A stretch of DNA of 18,223 nucleotides from Lachnospiraceae bacterium (GTDB lineage: Bacteria > Bacillota > Clostridia > Lachnospirales > Lachnospiraceae), in assembly GCA_900755865.1 (NCBI GenBank), contig CAAEHZ010000555.1:1-18223 (forward strand). Direction: 5' to 3'. Below, piece by piece: positions 1 through 7,863 of the stretch. A model generated the notes under the pieces. The model did no database searches and was not told the origin of the DNA. It worked only from the letters and a program-made list of their open reading frames with translations. Both the position numbers and the translations under genes were made by a program. Position 1 is the stretch's first letter. Each line of letters begins with the position of its first letter.

Positions 1-43
1 AAATTAAAATATATAAACATATCGTGCCAAACTTTTTTTTCAT
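1..43 (-). CDS. Carbohydrate ABC transporter permease, second subunit (5' end only)
   Basis: Only the first 14 codons are inside the window (MKKKFGTICLYILI), a basic start running into a hydrophobic stretch, as at the N-terminus of a membrane protein. A good ribosome binding site (GGAG, six bases before the ATG) sits in the 29-base gap after the upstream permease gene. Position and strand, directly after a binding protein and a MalF-type permease, make a MalG/UgpE-type CUT1 permease the expected product. The gene identity is inferred from context, because the visible residues carry no family motif. Confidence 0.6.
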   Translation of the reverse strand, partial: MKKKFGTICLYILI

Positions 44-72
44 ACCAATCTCCATTCCTCCATTCCCCGGCA

Positions 73-948
73 TCAATCATCGCTGTAATAAACCCATTTT
101 CCGGAAAGAGAAAAGAAAACAAGGGTAAAGGTAATAATAATCAGGAAAAGAATCCAGGACAAAGCACTCGCATATCCAACCTTCATATCCCTGAAAGCGG
201 TATCGTACAGATAAAGGGAATACAGATAAGTCTGCTTTATCGGCCCGCCCTTGGTAATCAGATATGCCGGTGTGAAAATCTGGATAATTTCAATTGTCTG
301 CATAATAACGTTGAAAAATATAATCGGCGAAATCATCGGCAATGTTATTTTAAAGAAAATGCGCACTTTCTTTGCGCCGTCAATCTTTGCCGCTTCTATC
401 AAATCCTGCGGAACATTCTTTAATGCCGCCAGAAACAATACCATCGGTGCACCCATTTGCCACAAAGGAAGCAGCATCATCACGGGAAGAGCCAGGCTGG
501 GATTCCCCAGCCAGTTCTCTCCCTGTATGCCAATCGCTCCGAGGAGCAGATTGACCAGACCATCTTTCTTAAACAAATACTTCCACAAAATAGCCAATGC
601 TACGCTGGAGCCGAGAATGGAAGGAAGATAAAATATGGTATAAAACAGAGTCCTTCCTCTTCGGATTTTATTGAGCATCAAGGCTACCATCAAAGCAACA
701 AACAGTTTCAGTGGCACGGACACAGCAGTATAAAACAGGGTTTTCCCCAGAGAGCTTAATGCTGTTTTATCGTTCTGGAAAATGTTGGCATAGTTACGAA
801 TCCCTACAAAGTCCATCTTAAACATGTCGTAATTCGTAAAGGAATATCCGAAGGAAACAACAAACGGATACAAGGTTAATACTACAAAGCCAATCAGCCA
901 TGGCGCGATATAGAGATAACCCATATTTTCCTTTTTTCTGCTCTTCAT
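73..948 (-). CDS. Carbohydrate ABC transporter permease, MalF/UgpA type (CUT1)
   Basis: A 291-residue inner-membrane subunit of a sugar importer. The sequence has about six hydrophobic segments, the first at about residues 11-34. The cytoplasmic EAA loop that docks the ATPase is visible at about 183-205 (EAAKIDGAKKVRIFFKITLP). Length and motif spacing fit the UgpA/MalF family. It follows the binding-protein gene by 56 bases and precedes a second permease by 29 bases, so the three form one operon. The start is supported by GGAG seven bases upstream. No ATPase gene is visible here; CUT1 systems in Firmicutes often use a shared MsmK-type ATPase encoded elsewhere. The substrate is not readable from the sequence. 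Confidence 0.93.
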   Translation of the reverse strand: MKSRKKENMGYLYIAPWLIGFVVLTLYPFVVSFGYSFTNYDMFKMDFVGIRNYANIFQNDKTALSSLGKTLFYTAVSVPLKLFVALMVALMLNKIRRGRTLFYTIFYLPSILGSSVALAILWKYLFKKDGLVNLLLGAIGIQGENWLGNPSLALPVMMLLPLWQMGAPMVLFLAALKNVPQDLIEAAKIDGAKKVRIFFKITLPMISPIIFFNVIMQTIEIIQIFTPAYLITKGGPIKQTYLYSLYLYDTAFRDMKVGYASALSWILFLIIITFTLVFFSLSGKWVYYSDD

Positions 949-1004
949 TTACAATCTCCATTCCTGCGCATTTTGCGCCAGTACAATCCAGCCGGTCTGT
1001 AATC

Positions 1005-2390
1005 TTAATTTGCGCTCAGTTCCTTCAGGATAACCTCCAGCTCTCCTATCATATCCTTGGATGCCTTTTCGGGGGAATCCACGCCGTAAATAACCTTTTC
1101 CATATAGTCTACAAAAACAGCCTTTACAGAAGCATTCATTTCATAAGCGCCGTTCTTTAAGGATACGGTATCGTTGGATATCTGAATTGCTTCGGACATC
1201 AGCGGGCTTAACATATCGTTTTTCTCCAGTGCCTCCAGAGCTCTTGCACTGGCAGGAACACCTCTTACTGTCCCTAAAATCCTGGAAGCTTCTTCACTGT
1301 TTAAGAACCACTCCATAAATTCAGCGGCTGCCTTCTGTTTATCCGCATCAGAGTTCTTGTTGATGGCAACCATCAGGGAAGGACAGCACTCCTGACCGGA
1401 CAGGGTAGCATCTGCGAACATGGGCATTCCGGCTACGCCGAAATCATAGTCCAGATTTGCAATTTCCGTATCAATATTGGAGAAGAACAGGAAAATTCCG
1501 CCTATCTTTCCATTCAGCCAGAGAGGATTATTCTGCATGGAATCATACAGAACCGCTTCATCATAGGGCTGGGAAACATCCTGCTTGAAAATCGCAAGGA
1601 AGCTGTCAAATGCTTTTGTCATCTGCTCCTGATTGAAGCCCAGGGTAAAGTCATCCTGAATATCAATCCTGCCGGTTATCTGTTCCAGCATGGGCTTTAA
1701 GATGTAACGGAGATATCCGTCTGTAACAGCAGTTGTCATATACGCCTCAGGGTCCTTTGCATGAAGCTCTTTTCCAATCTTCAAAAAGTCGTCCCAGGAA
1801 GACATCTGTAACTTTCCGTCTGCATCGCACCAGTCTGCTAAAAGGGTCTTGTTGTAGAGGAATACGGTTCCGTTATATCCGAAAGGAAGTACGGAAACCT
1901 GTCCGTCTACCTTGCAGTAGTCATCCATCATTTTCTCCGAAACCTGGGTCAAATCCAGTACATCGGAGAACTGGGATAAATCAGTAAAGGCATCTCCTCT
2001 GGCGGAAAGCTCTGCTACCCAGCCCTGGTCTACCTGGAATACATCCGGTGCATTCTGGGATGCAAGCTGCGTTACCAGTTTTTCATAATAACCGGAGAAG
2101 CTGGAATATTCCGGCTCGATTTTGATACCGGGATGTGCTGCTTCGTAGGTTTCGATGGCCTTTAAGGTTGCCTCATGTCTGGAATCGCCGCCCCACCAGG
2201 AAAACCGGAGTGTGATATCTCCCGCAGGTTCCTGTTCTGGCTTTCCCGTATCAGAGGGAGCTTCTGACTGGGGCTGGGAAGAGGAAGCAGAAGGCGTATC
2301 CGATACAGCTTCTCCGCCACCGCTTCCACATGCCGTCATTCCAACTACCATAATTGCCGACATAATCAACGAAAACAATTTCTTTTTCAT
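1005..2390 (-). CDS. Extracellular sugar-binding lipoprotein of an ABC transporter (SBP family 1)
   Basis: A 461-residue lipoprotein that captures sugar outside the cell for the adjacent permeases. It has a lipoprotein signal peptide with positively charged MKKK, a hydrophobic core and the lipobox GMTAC (Cys21). A low-complexity Gly/Ser/Pro/Glu tether covers about 22-57, and the mature fold begins near ITLRFSWWGG. Motifs typical of family 1 binding proteins follow, for example APDVFQVDQGW at about 114-124 and a C-terminal AAAEFMEWFLNSEEA-like helix. An AAGGAGG ribosome binding site lies seven bases before the ATG. It is first in the operon, which suits its need for high expression. Divergent YesN/YesM-type genes suggest induction by an extracellular sugar. 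The substrate is unknown. Confidence 0.93.
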   Translation of the reverse strand: MKKKLFSLIMSAIMVVGMTACGSGGGEAVSDTPSASSSQPQSEAPSDTGKPEQEPAGDITLRFSWWGGDSRHEATLKAIETYEAAHPGIKIEPEYSSFSGYYEKLVTQLASQNAPDVFQVDQGWVAELSARGDAFTDLSQFSDVLDLTQVSEKMMDDYCKVDGQVSVLPFGYNGTVFLYNKTLLADWCDADGKLQMSSWDDFLKIGKELHAKDPEAYMTTAVTDGYLRYILKPMLEQITGRIDIQDDFTLGFNQEQMTKAFDSFLAIFKQDVSQPYDEAVLYDSMQNNPLWLNGKIGGIFLFFSNIDTEIANLDYDFGVAGMPMFADATLSGQECCPSLMVAINKNSDADKQKAAAEFMEWFLNSEEASRILGTVRGVPASARALEALEKNDMLSPLMSEAIQISNDTVSLKNGAYEMNASVKAVFVDYMEKVIYGVDSPEKASKDMIGELEVILKELSAN

Positions 2391-2559
2391 ACAATTTCCT
2401 CCTTCATAGTTTGTTTTTCGTTTTTTGATGAAGTAAGCATAGCATTTGTAACATAATTATGACACCTCTCCAGATTGACAAATATACCCGTAATATGCTA
2501 AGTTTTTCTAAAAGGTATCATTATATGACTTTTCGTTTCATTACAGGGAGGCGCGGAAG
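2391..2559. promoter_or_regulatory. Divergent regulatory region between ABC operon and two-component genes
   Basis: This 169-base AT-rich gap must hold the promoters for both directions. On the plus strand a perfect -35 hexamer TTGACA lies at 2475-2480, but the hexamer 17 bases further (CTAAGT) is a poor -10. On the minus strand TTGTCA overlaps the same site. Ribosome binding sites are clear on both sides: GGGAGG eight bases before the regulator ATG, and AAGGAGG before the binding-protein ATG. An AraC-type regulator binding site is expected here, but I cannot identify one by eye. Confidence 0.45.
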
Positions 2560-3297
2560 ATGTACTCATTGATTATTGTGGAGGATGATGATAACATCCG
2601 AAATGGACTGGTTCACTTATTTCCCTGGGAAAACTGCGGCTTTTATATTGCCGGAGATTTCTCAAACGGCAGTCAGGCATGGCGGTTTCTGGAAGAAAAC
2701 CCTCAGATAAATGCCGTTATGACAGATATCCGTATGTCCGTCATGGACGGTCTGGAGCTTGCCCAGCGGATTTATGAGCAGTTACCCAAGATTGCAGTCT
2801 TTTTCCTTTCCGGCTTTCAGGATTTTGAATATGCCCAGCAGGCAATCCGGTATAACGTAAAGGACTTCTTTGTAAAGCCTGTCCGGCATCAGGACTTAAT
2901 GCTTTCCTTTTTAAAACTGAAGGAGGAGCTGGACAGACAGAATTTTCCCAGCCAGACTCCCGCGCTGGAAAACCAGTATTACGAACAGATTATCCGCATG
3001 GTAAAAATCTATGTGGCAGAGCATTTAAGAAACGCCACGCTGGAGGAAGCCGCCGTAAAGGCACACCTAAGCAGCAGCTACCTGTCCAGGCTTTTCAAAA
3101 CCGAATGTCATATTTCCTTTTCGGAATATGTGCTGCAGAAGCGGATGGAGCATGCCTGCCTGCTGTTAAATAATCCCAGAAATAAGATTTATGAGATTTC
3201 GGATGCCATCGGCTACGATAATCCGAAAAATTTTTCCAGAGCCTTCAAGAATTATTATAATCTCTCGCCAAAGGAATTTCGTGAAAAAAGGGGATAA
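2560..3297 (+). CDS. Response regulator with AraC-type DNA-binding domain (YesN-like)
   Basis: A 245-residue cytoplasmic transcription regulator. Residues 1-120 form a receiver domain with acidic residues E8, D9 and D10, the phospho-acceptor D56 (VMTDIRMS) and the conserved K106 (FVKP). Residues about 140-243 form an AraC double helix-turn-helix; the second helix pair reads IYEISDAIGYDNPKNFSRAFK and ends in the family signature NLSPKEFREKR. It is shorter than many YesN proteins because little linker separates the two domains. The kinase gene starts five bases after its stop, so the two are co-expressed and form a cognate pair. The opposite-facing sugar transporter operon is the likely target. 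The site for GGGAGG supports the start. Confidence 0.93.
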   Translation: MYSLIIVEDDDNIRNGLVHLFPWENCGFYIAGDFSNGSQAWRFLEENPQINAVMTDIRMSVMDGLELAQRIYEQLPKIAVFFLSGFQDFEYAQQAIRYNVKDFFVKPVRHQDLMLSFLKLKEELDRQNFPSQTPALENQYYEQIIRMVKIYVAEHLRNATLEEAAVKAHLSSSYLSRLFKTECHISFSEYVLQKRMEHACLLLNNPRNKIYEISDAIGYDNPKNFSRAFKNYYNLSPKEFREKRG

Positions 3298-3302
3298 AAG
3301 CC

Positions 3303-5096
3303 ATGATGAAACACAGTCGGATGCAGAAAAAATACTTCCTACGCCAGCTTATCAGACATCTGTTAATAATTACTCTGCCGATTCTGCTCCTCGGCATCGT
3401 TCTGACAAACTATTTCCGGATACAGCTTCAAAAGGAGCTTGCCGTCTATGCGGAGCGCTCCAAGAATAACTGTCTGAAAAGTGTGGATGAAATCCTGGAC
3501 ACCTTTTCCGAGCAGACGGCAATTTTTTCTACCTCCCCCTCTCTTTCCCTGTCTATTTCCAGACTGTTGAACGAGCAGTCCCTTGATTACAAAAACAATG
3601 TGATGAAATCCATCATTCCCACCATTATCGGCACTGCCGTAAACGTAAGCAGCTACGTGGATTCCATTTATATCTACTACGACAATCCCTACGGCAACTT
3701 TTTCAACAGCTCCACCGGTTACAGCAATGTCAATTCCTCCGGCAATATGGACTCCGAATGGCTGGAAATCTATACCTCCTCCGACTGCACCAGAAAAAAA
3801 TGGGCGCAAATCCGTCAGGTACGGGACTATTCCTTTGAAGCCCCAAAAGATTCCCTGTCCATCTTCCGGCGCTTTGACTATGTAAAGGGGGTTATGGTAC
3901 TGAATTTCAATGTGACAGAGCTGGCTAAGATGCTGGACGGCAATCAGTTATATCAGGGCTCCTATACCCTTATCAGCGATAAGGATGCCAATATCCTCTT
4001 CGGGAACTCCTCCTGCGAACAGCTTCCCGCTGACAGGGAGGATATTTCCGCCATTTTAAACAATGCCCCCTCTCAGGACAATGTTTTTTCCACAATCGAC
4101 ATAGACGGCACCTCCTACCTGTATTACTCCGCTCCCATACCCGAATACCGGCTTGCCATGATTGCCCTGCTGCCCGTATCGGAGGTCTTTAAAACCGTCA
4201 ACAATGTGGTGCTGGCATTCTCCCTGATTATTCTTTTCAGTATTGTGCTAAGCGTGGGCTTAAGCTTACAGGGAACTCTGAAAAATTTCAGGCAGCTTCA
4301 CCGGCTGCTGAACCTGTTTACAGAGGATTCTGAAAAAGAAGATTACTCCGGCATTTTTGAATACAATGCCAACAACGAATATGACCTGATTTTCAATAAT
4401 ATCATCACTACCTTTATGTCCAATAACCGCCTGAAGCTGAATCTTGCCCAGGCACAGATGAACCAGAAGGATGCCCAGTTAGCGATGCTGCAGCTCCAGC
4501 TAAACCCCCACTTTATCTTCAATACCCTGCAGACTGTGGATTTGGAAATCATGAAATCCCAGCCGGAGGAAAACAGCCCCAGCTTTTTAATCCATAACCT
4601 CTCCGACATTTTGAAATATTCTCTGGAAAATACCCTGAAACGGGTGACTATCCGGGAGGAAATTGAAATCTGTAAAAAATATGCTGAAATTCAGAAATTA
4701 CGCTACTCCAATCCCTTTATCCTCTACTGGGAATACGAGGAAAGCGTTCTGGAATATCCCGTTATCCATCTGATTTTGCAGCCCATTCTGGAGAACAGCC
4801 TGCACCATGCCGTCAAGGAATCCCCCAGACAAGGGGTTATCAAAATCAAAATCTTTAAACGGGATAACCGGATTTTCTTTTATGTCATTGACAATGGGCT
4901 GGGAATTTCCCCGGAAAAGCTGCGGGAAATCAATGAAAATCTGAAGGCAAACGACCTGACCCGGACAACCCATATCGGGCTTTACAATACCAGTATGCGT
5001 TTAAAGCTGACTTACGGTTCCGAGGCTTCCCTCCATGTAAGAAGCAAAGAGGGACAGGGTACCGAAGTCAGCTTCCATATTCCTGCGTCCGTTTAA
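3303..5096 (+). CDS. Membrane sensor histidine kinase, YesM/LytS-like (His_kinase family)
   Basis: A 597-residue sensor that phosphorylates the adjacent regulator. TM1 is at about 17-37 and TM2 at about 301-322, flanking an extracellular region of some 260 residues that looks like a Cache-type ligand sensor. After a helical linker comes the His_kinase core: QLNPHFIFNTLQ with phospho-acceptor H403, an N-box LQPILENSLHHAV with N498, a G1 box DNGLGIS at 530-536, and a short G2-like HIGLYN at 557-562. This arrangement is characteristic of YesM kinases. An AAGGGG ribosome binding site overlaps the regulator stop codon, showing tight coupling. Its own stop codon overlaps that of the opposite-strand kinase. 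Confidence 0.93.
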   Translation: MMKHSRMQKKYFLRQLIRHLLIITLPILLLGIVLTNYFRIQLQKELAVYAERSKNNCLKSVDEILDTFSEQTAIFSTSPSLSLSISRLLNEQSLDYKNNVMKSIIPTIIGTAVNVSSYVDSIYIYYDNPYGNFFNSSTGYSNVNSSGNMDSEWLEIYTSSDCTRKKWAQIRQVRDYSFEAPKDSLSIFRRFDYVKGVMVLNFNVTELAKMLDGNQLYQGSYTLISDKDANILFGNSSCEQLPADREDISAILNNAPSQDNVFSTIDIDGTSYLYYSAPIPEYRLAMIALLPVSEVFKTVNNVVLAFSLIILFSIVLSVGLSLQGTLKNFRQLHRLLNLFTEDSEKEDYSGIFEYNANNEYDLIFNNIITTFMSNNRLKLNLAQAQMNQKDAQLAMLQLQLNPHFIFNTLQTVDLEIMKSQPEENSPSFLIHNLSDILKYSLENTLKRVTIREEIEICKKYAEIQKLRYSNPFILYWEYEESVLEYPVIHLILQPILENSLHHAVKESPRQGVIKIKIFKRDNRIFFYVIDNGLGISPEKLREINENLKANDLTRTTHIGLYNTSMRLKLTYGSEASLHVRSKEGQGTEVSFHIPASV

Positions 5097-7447
5097 GACT
5101 GATGTTTTTCTGTTGTATCTGCCACAAAAACGTAAAAGATATCGTAACCGTTTCCGCTTCTGAGCAGATGCCCGTAGTCATCCACCCAGCGTATTTTGCC
5201 GTCCTTCCGGATAATCCGGTAATCAATCCGGTCAAGTCCCTCCTCATCCTCACTGACCTGTTCTGCGATGCTTTTTTCCACCATATCCAGGTCGTCCGGA
5301 TGAATCATCCCCTGGAAGGAATCCCCGGTAAATTCCTTCAGTTCTTCAAAGCTCTTACAGCCCCAGACGGCACAGGCTGTATCGTTGGCATATATCAGCC
5401 TTTCCTTGCCGTATGCCTCATAGGCAAAAAATCCTCCGGGCAGCAGCGCTGCCAGTACATTTCCCCGCAAGTCCTCAAAGGCAGGATACATGCGGTAAAC
5501 ACCCTGTAACGGCTCCTTTACCGGCTCGCTGATAATCTTCGCCTGCAACAGCTTCTGGAAAATCAGCATCAGTTCATTTCTGTCAATGGGCTTTGCCAAA
5601 TGTTCATTCATTCCCACAGCCAGTGCCTTCTCCCTGTCCTCCGCAAAAGCATTCGCCGTCATCGCCACAATGGGAATTTCTGCCTTTATCGGATCCCGTA
5701 GCTTCCGAATCATCCGGGTTGCCCCGTAGCCATCCATAATCGGCATCTGAATATCCATCAGAATCAAATCATAGTAATTTGCCGGAGCACTCTCCACCAT
5801 TTCGATACAAAGCACACCGTCATTTGCCCGCTCTGCCTGCAGCCCCTCTTCCTTAAAAAGCTCCATGGCAATTTCCGCGTTCAAATCATTATCTTCCACC
5901 AGAAGAATCCTTCTGCCTGCCACGCTGAACTTATCCAGATGACAGCCTGCCTGCTTTACCTGCATTTCCTCTTCTGAAGCAATCCTGCTGGGAATCCGGA
6001 CGGTAAAAACCGTTCCTGCCCCAAGCTGGCTCTGTACTTCAATCGTACCCTCCATCAAATCTACCAGTCTTTTTACAATTCCCATGCCGAGTCCGGTTCC
6101 GTCAATTCCGCTGACTGTGGAGGTACGTTCTCTGGAAAAGGCTTCAAAGATATGCGCCTGAAATTCCTCCGAAATACCTATTCCCGTGTCCCCGATAATA
6201 ATTTCCGTGATACACCAGCCCTCTTTTTCTCCGTCCTTCTGATTCAGAGTGCAGCTGATGCTGCCCCCTTCTCCGGTATACTTTACGGCATTACTCAAAA
6301 TATTCAGACAGATTTCCGTCACATGGGTATTGTCCAGATAAACATAGGGGTACTTTACATCCTTTGTCACGCTCAGCTTCTGGTGCTTTTCCTCCATCGC
6401 CGACTGAAACATCATAATACAGGAATCCAGCACCTCACCGGCTCTGACAATGCTTTCCTCCAGTACAATCTGATTGTTTTCAATTCTTGCCAGTTCCAGG
6501 ACACTGTTGATAATGGAAAGTAGCTTTTCTCCTGAAACCCGGATATTGTTCATATACCTTTCCAGTCTTACCGGCTCCCTCAGATGCCCTCTGGCAAGGT
6601 CTGCATATCCTAAAATCGCATTCATCGGAGTACGGATATCATGGGACATGTTAAAAAGGAAGGTGGACTTCGCCTTGTTTGCCGCTTCCGCTGCCTCTGC
6701 AGCCTCCCATAACATTTCCTGCCGGGCATAATCCCTTTCCTTCTGCTTATGGATGGAAATATACGCCAGCAGAATCAGAACAATCGCAATCACAACCGCC
6801 ACCGCTGCAATCCAGCCGGAAGCCAGATTTGCCGCGTGAATGGACTGGTAAGCATTCTCCATATCCACTTCGATACAGAGGGCACCAATAATATCCCCGC
6901 TTCCGTCCTGTGCAATCACCGGATAGCAGGCGGCAAAAATATGTCCCCAGGTCGTATCCACAATCTCCTGGGAATAAATGGTTTCTCCCGATAATGCTGT
7001 CTCCAGATAGGGCACCATTTCATCCTCAATATAAGTACCCGGATAGGCAAAATCCTCCGCGTCCAAATCCAGACCATCCACCAGATATACCATTCTTCCG
7101 TCTGCGGCTTTCTTCGCCGTATACAGATATCGGGTGGAATTTAAGCCCCGCAGCTCATTCAACTGCTTCTGAAGCGTCTGATACCGCTCCGACTGCATAT
7201 CCTCCACTGTATTGATATCCGTAAAATCCGTCCGTATCAACCGGTTGGAAACCGCCCTGTAAATCGCCTCTGAGCAGGAAATGTTCCGCTCCACCGCTGC
7301 CTCTAAGGTATTACTGCTGTAATTTTTCTGCAGGGCAAAAGTATACACAGCAATAAACAGTGTGCAGAGCAGGAACAAAAATATAAAATTTGGAGCATGA
7401 TAATTCAGCTTTGTATTTCCGTTTTTCTTCAGTAGCTTTTCTGTCAT
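5093..7447 (-). CDS. Hybrid sensor histidine kinase with receiver and C-terminal PAS domain
   Basis: A 784-residue membrane kinase. TM1 is at 20-39 and TM2 at about 211-232, with an extracellular sensor between them that is probably Cache-like. The kinase core follows: HisKA with NMSHDIRTPMNAILGYA (H269), N-box NILSNAVKY (N386), G1 DTGIGIS (420-426) and G2 GTGLGMGIVKRLV (450-462). A receiver covers about 512-635, with D519, phospho-acceptor D565 (LMDIQMP) and K619 (LAKP). A PAS domain with a PAC-like end (about 660-780) is last and stops at VADTTEKHQS, a sequence that normally links PAS to another domain. No Hpt domain or output domain is present. The ribosome binding site is weak (GAAAGAAAG). 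The output partner is unknown. Confidence 0.92.
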   Translation of the reverse strand: MTEKLLKKNGNTKLNYHAPNFIFLFLLCTLFIAVYTFALQKNYSSNTLEAAVERNISCSEAIYRAVSNRLIRTDFTDINTVEDMQSERYQTLQKQLNELRGLNSTRYLYTAKKAADGRMVYLVDGLDLDAEDFAYPGTYIEDEMVPYLETALSGETIYSQEIVDTTWGHIFAACYPVIAQDGSGDIIGALCIEVDMENAYQSIHAANLASGWIAAVAVVIAIVLILLAYISIHKQKERDYARQEMLWEAAEAAEAANKAKSTFLFNMSHDIRTPMNAILGYADLARGHLREPVRLERYMNNIRVSGEKLLSIINSVLELARIENNQIVLEESIVRAGEVLDSCIMMFQSAMEEKHQKLSVTKDVKYPYVYLDNTHVTEICLNILSNAVKYTGEGGSISCTLNQKDGEKEGWCITEIIIGDTGIGISEEFQAHIFEAFSRERTSTVSGIDGTGLGMGIVKRLVDLMEGTIEVQSQLGAGTVFTVRIPSRIASEEEMQVKQAGCHLDKFSVAGRRILLVEDNDLNAEIAMELFKEEGLQAERANDGVLCIEMVESAPANYYDLILMDIQMPIMDGYGATRMIRKLRDPIKAEIPIVAMTANAFAEDREKALAVGMNEHLAKPIDRNELMLIFQKLLQAKIISEPVKEPLQGVYRMYPAFEDLRGNVLAALLPGGFFAYEAYGKERLIYANDTACAVWGCKSFEELKEFTGDSFQGMIHPDDLDMVEKSIAEQVSEDEEGLDRIDYRIIRKDGKIRWVDDYGHLLRSGNGYDIFYVFVADTTEKHQS

Positions 7448-7469
7448 AAATAACCGGCTTTCTTTCTGT

Positions 7470-7622
7470 CAACATACAGGAAATCAGATACATAAATTTT
7501 ACCAAATCTACCGTTTTTTCAAAGGCTTCCTCCGGTGCCATCAGACTGCTGACCTGCGGTGCAAATACCACAAGCACAAGCGTCATCACAACAGCAATCC
7601 CTGCAAACCAAATCAGAGGTTT
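7470..7622 (-). pseudogene. Remnant of a MATE-family efflux transporter gene
   Basis: Translating the minus strand from 7622 gives about 51 residues that resemble an internal part of MATE/DinF exporters, in particular VVFAPQVSSLM-APEEAFEKTV. This matches the family pattern FAPQ..LMQAPEEAF.KTV..VRI, apparently with one residue lost. An in-frame TAA lies immediately upstream (7623-7625), and the similarity fades near LISCML. There is no ribosome binding site and no room for the rest of a roughly 450-residue transporter, so this is debris. The family assignment is from memory of the motif, not from a search. Confidence 0.6.
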
Positions 7623-7642
7623 TTATATTTTTCGCTTTCAAA

Positions 7643-7780
7643 TCAAGATACCGTGCCTACCAGTTCCTTGATGGCGTTTGCCAGCTTCTTTACCTCTTCT
7701 GCTACAACGGCAAAGCCTTTTCCCTGTTCTCCCGCCCGGACTGCCTCAATAGATGCGTTAAGGACGAGCATATTTGTAAT
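7643..7780 (-). pseudogene. Remnant of a methyl-accepting chemotaxis protein (hairpin tip)
   Basis: The minus strand encodes [20 protein letters not shown] followed by [20 protein letters not shown]. This is the highly conserved cytoplasmic hairpin tip of chemotaxis receptors, where the usual form is [31 protein letters not shown]. The frame ends in TGA at 7643-7645, and nothing receptor-like precedes the match. A real receptor would have 400 to 700 residues, so this is a fragment of about 45 codons. It lies beside a MATE fragment on the same strand, which points to repeated deletion or insertion at this spot. Confidence 0.8.
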
Positions 7781-7795
7781 TTTATTCTTATTTAT

Positions 7796-7825
7796 TTGAC
7801 ACGCTTTGATTATTCTTGCTATACT
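7796..7825 (+). promoter_or_regulatory. Sigma-A-type promoter for the glycosyltransferase-like gene
   Basis: A perfect -35 TTGACA (7796-7801) and a near-consensus -10 TATACT (7820-7825) are separated by 18 bases. The predicted start of transcription is near 7832. A strong ribosome binding site AAGGAG (7850-7855) is eight bases before the ATG at 7864. The promoter begins just beyond the chemotaxis-receptor remnant and makes the downstream gene a single-gene transcription unit. Confidence 0.75.
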
Positions 7826-7863
7826 TATAACATCATCTAACTATATTATAAGGAGTTTTCACA

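Noticed and set aside
966..978. Small hairpin GCGCA-TTT-TGCGC between binding protein and permease genes
   Set aside because: The stem is only five base pairs and has no U-tract. It could modestly stabilise the upstream mRNA, but it is too short to call.
2475..2503. Full promoter call for the response regulator
   Set aside because: The -35 TTGACA is perfect but no acceptable -10 lies 16 to 18 bases downstream, so it is only mentioned within the divergent regulatory region.
7311..7589. 92-codon minus-strand frame considered as an intact small gene
   Set aside because: It starts inside the MATE-like remnant with a GTG, then runs out of frame over the first codons of the hybrid kinase. There is no ribosome binding site, so only the remnant part is reported.
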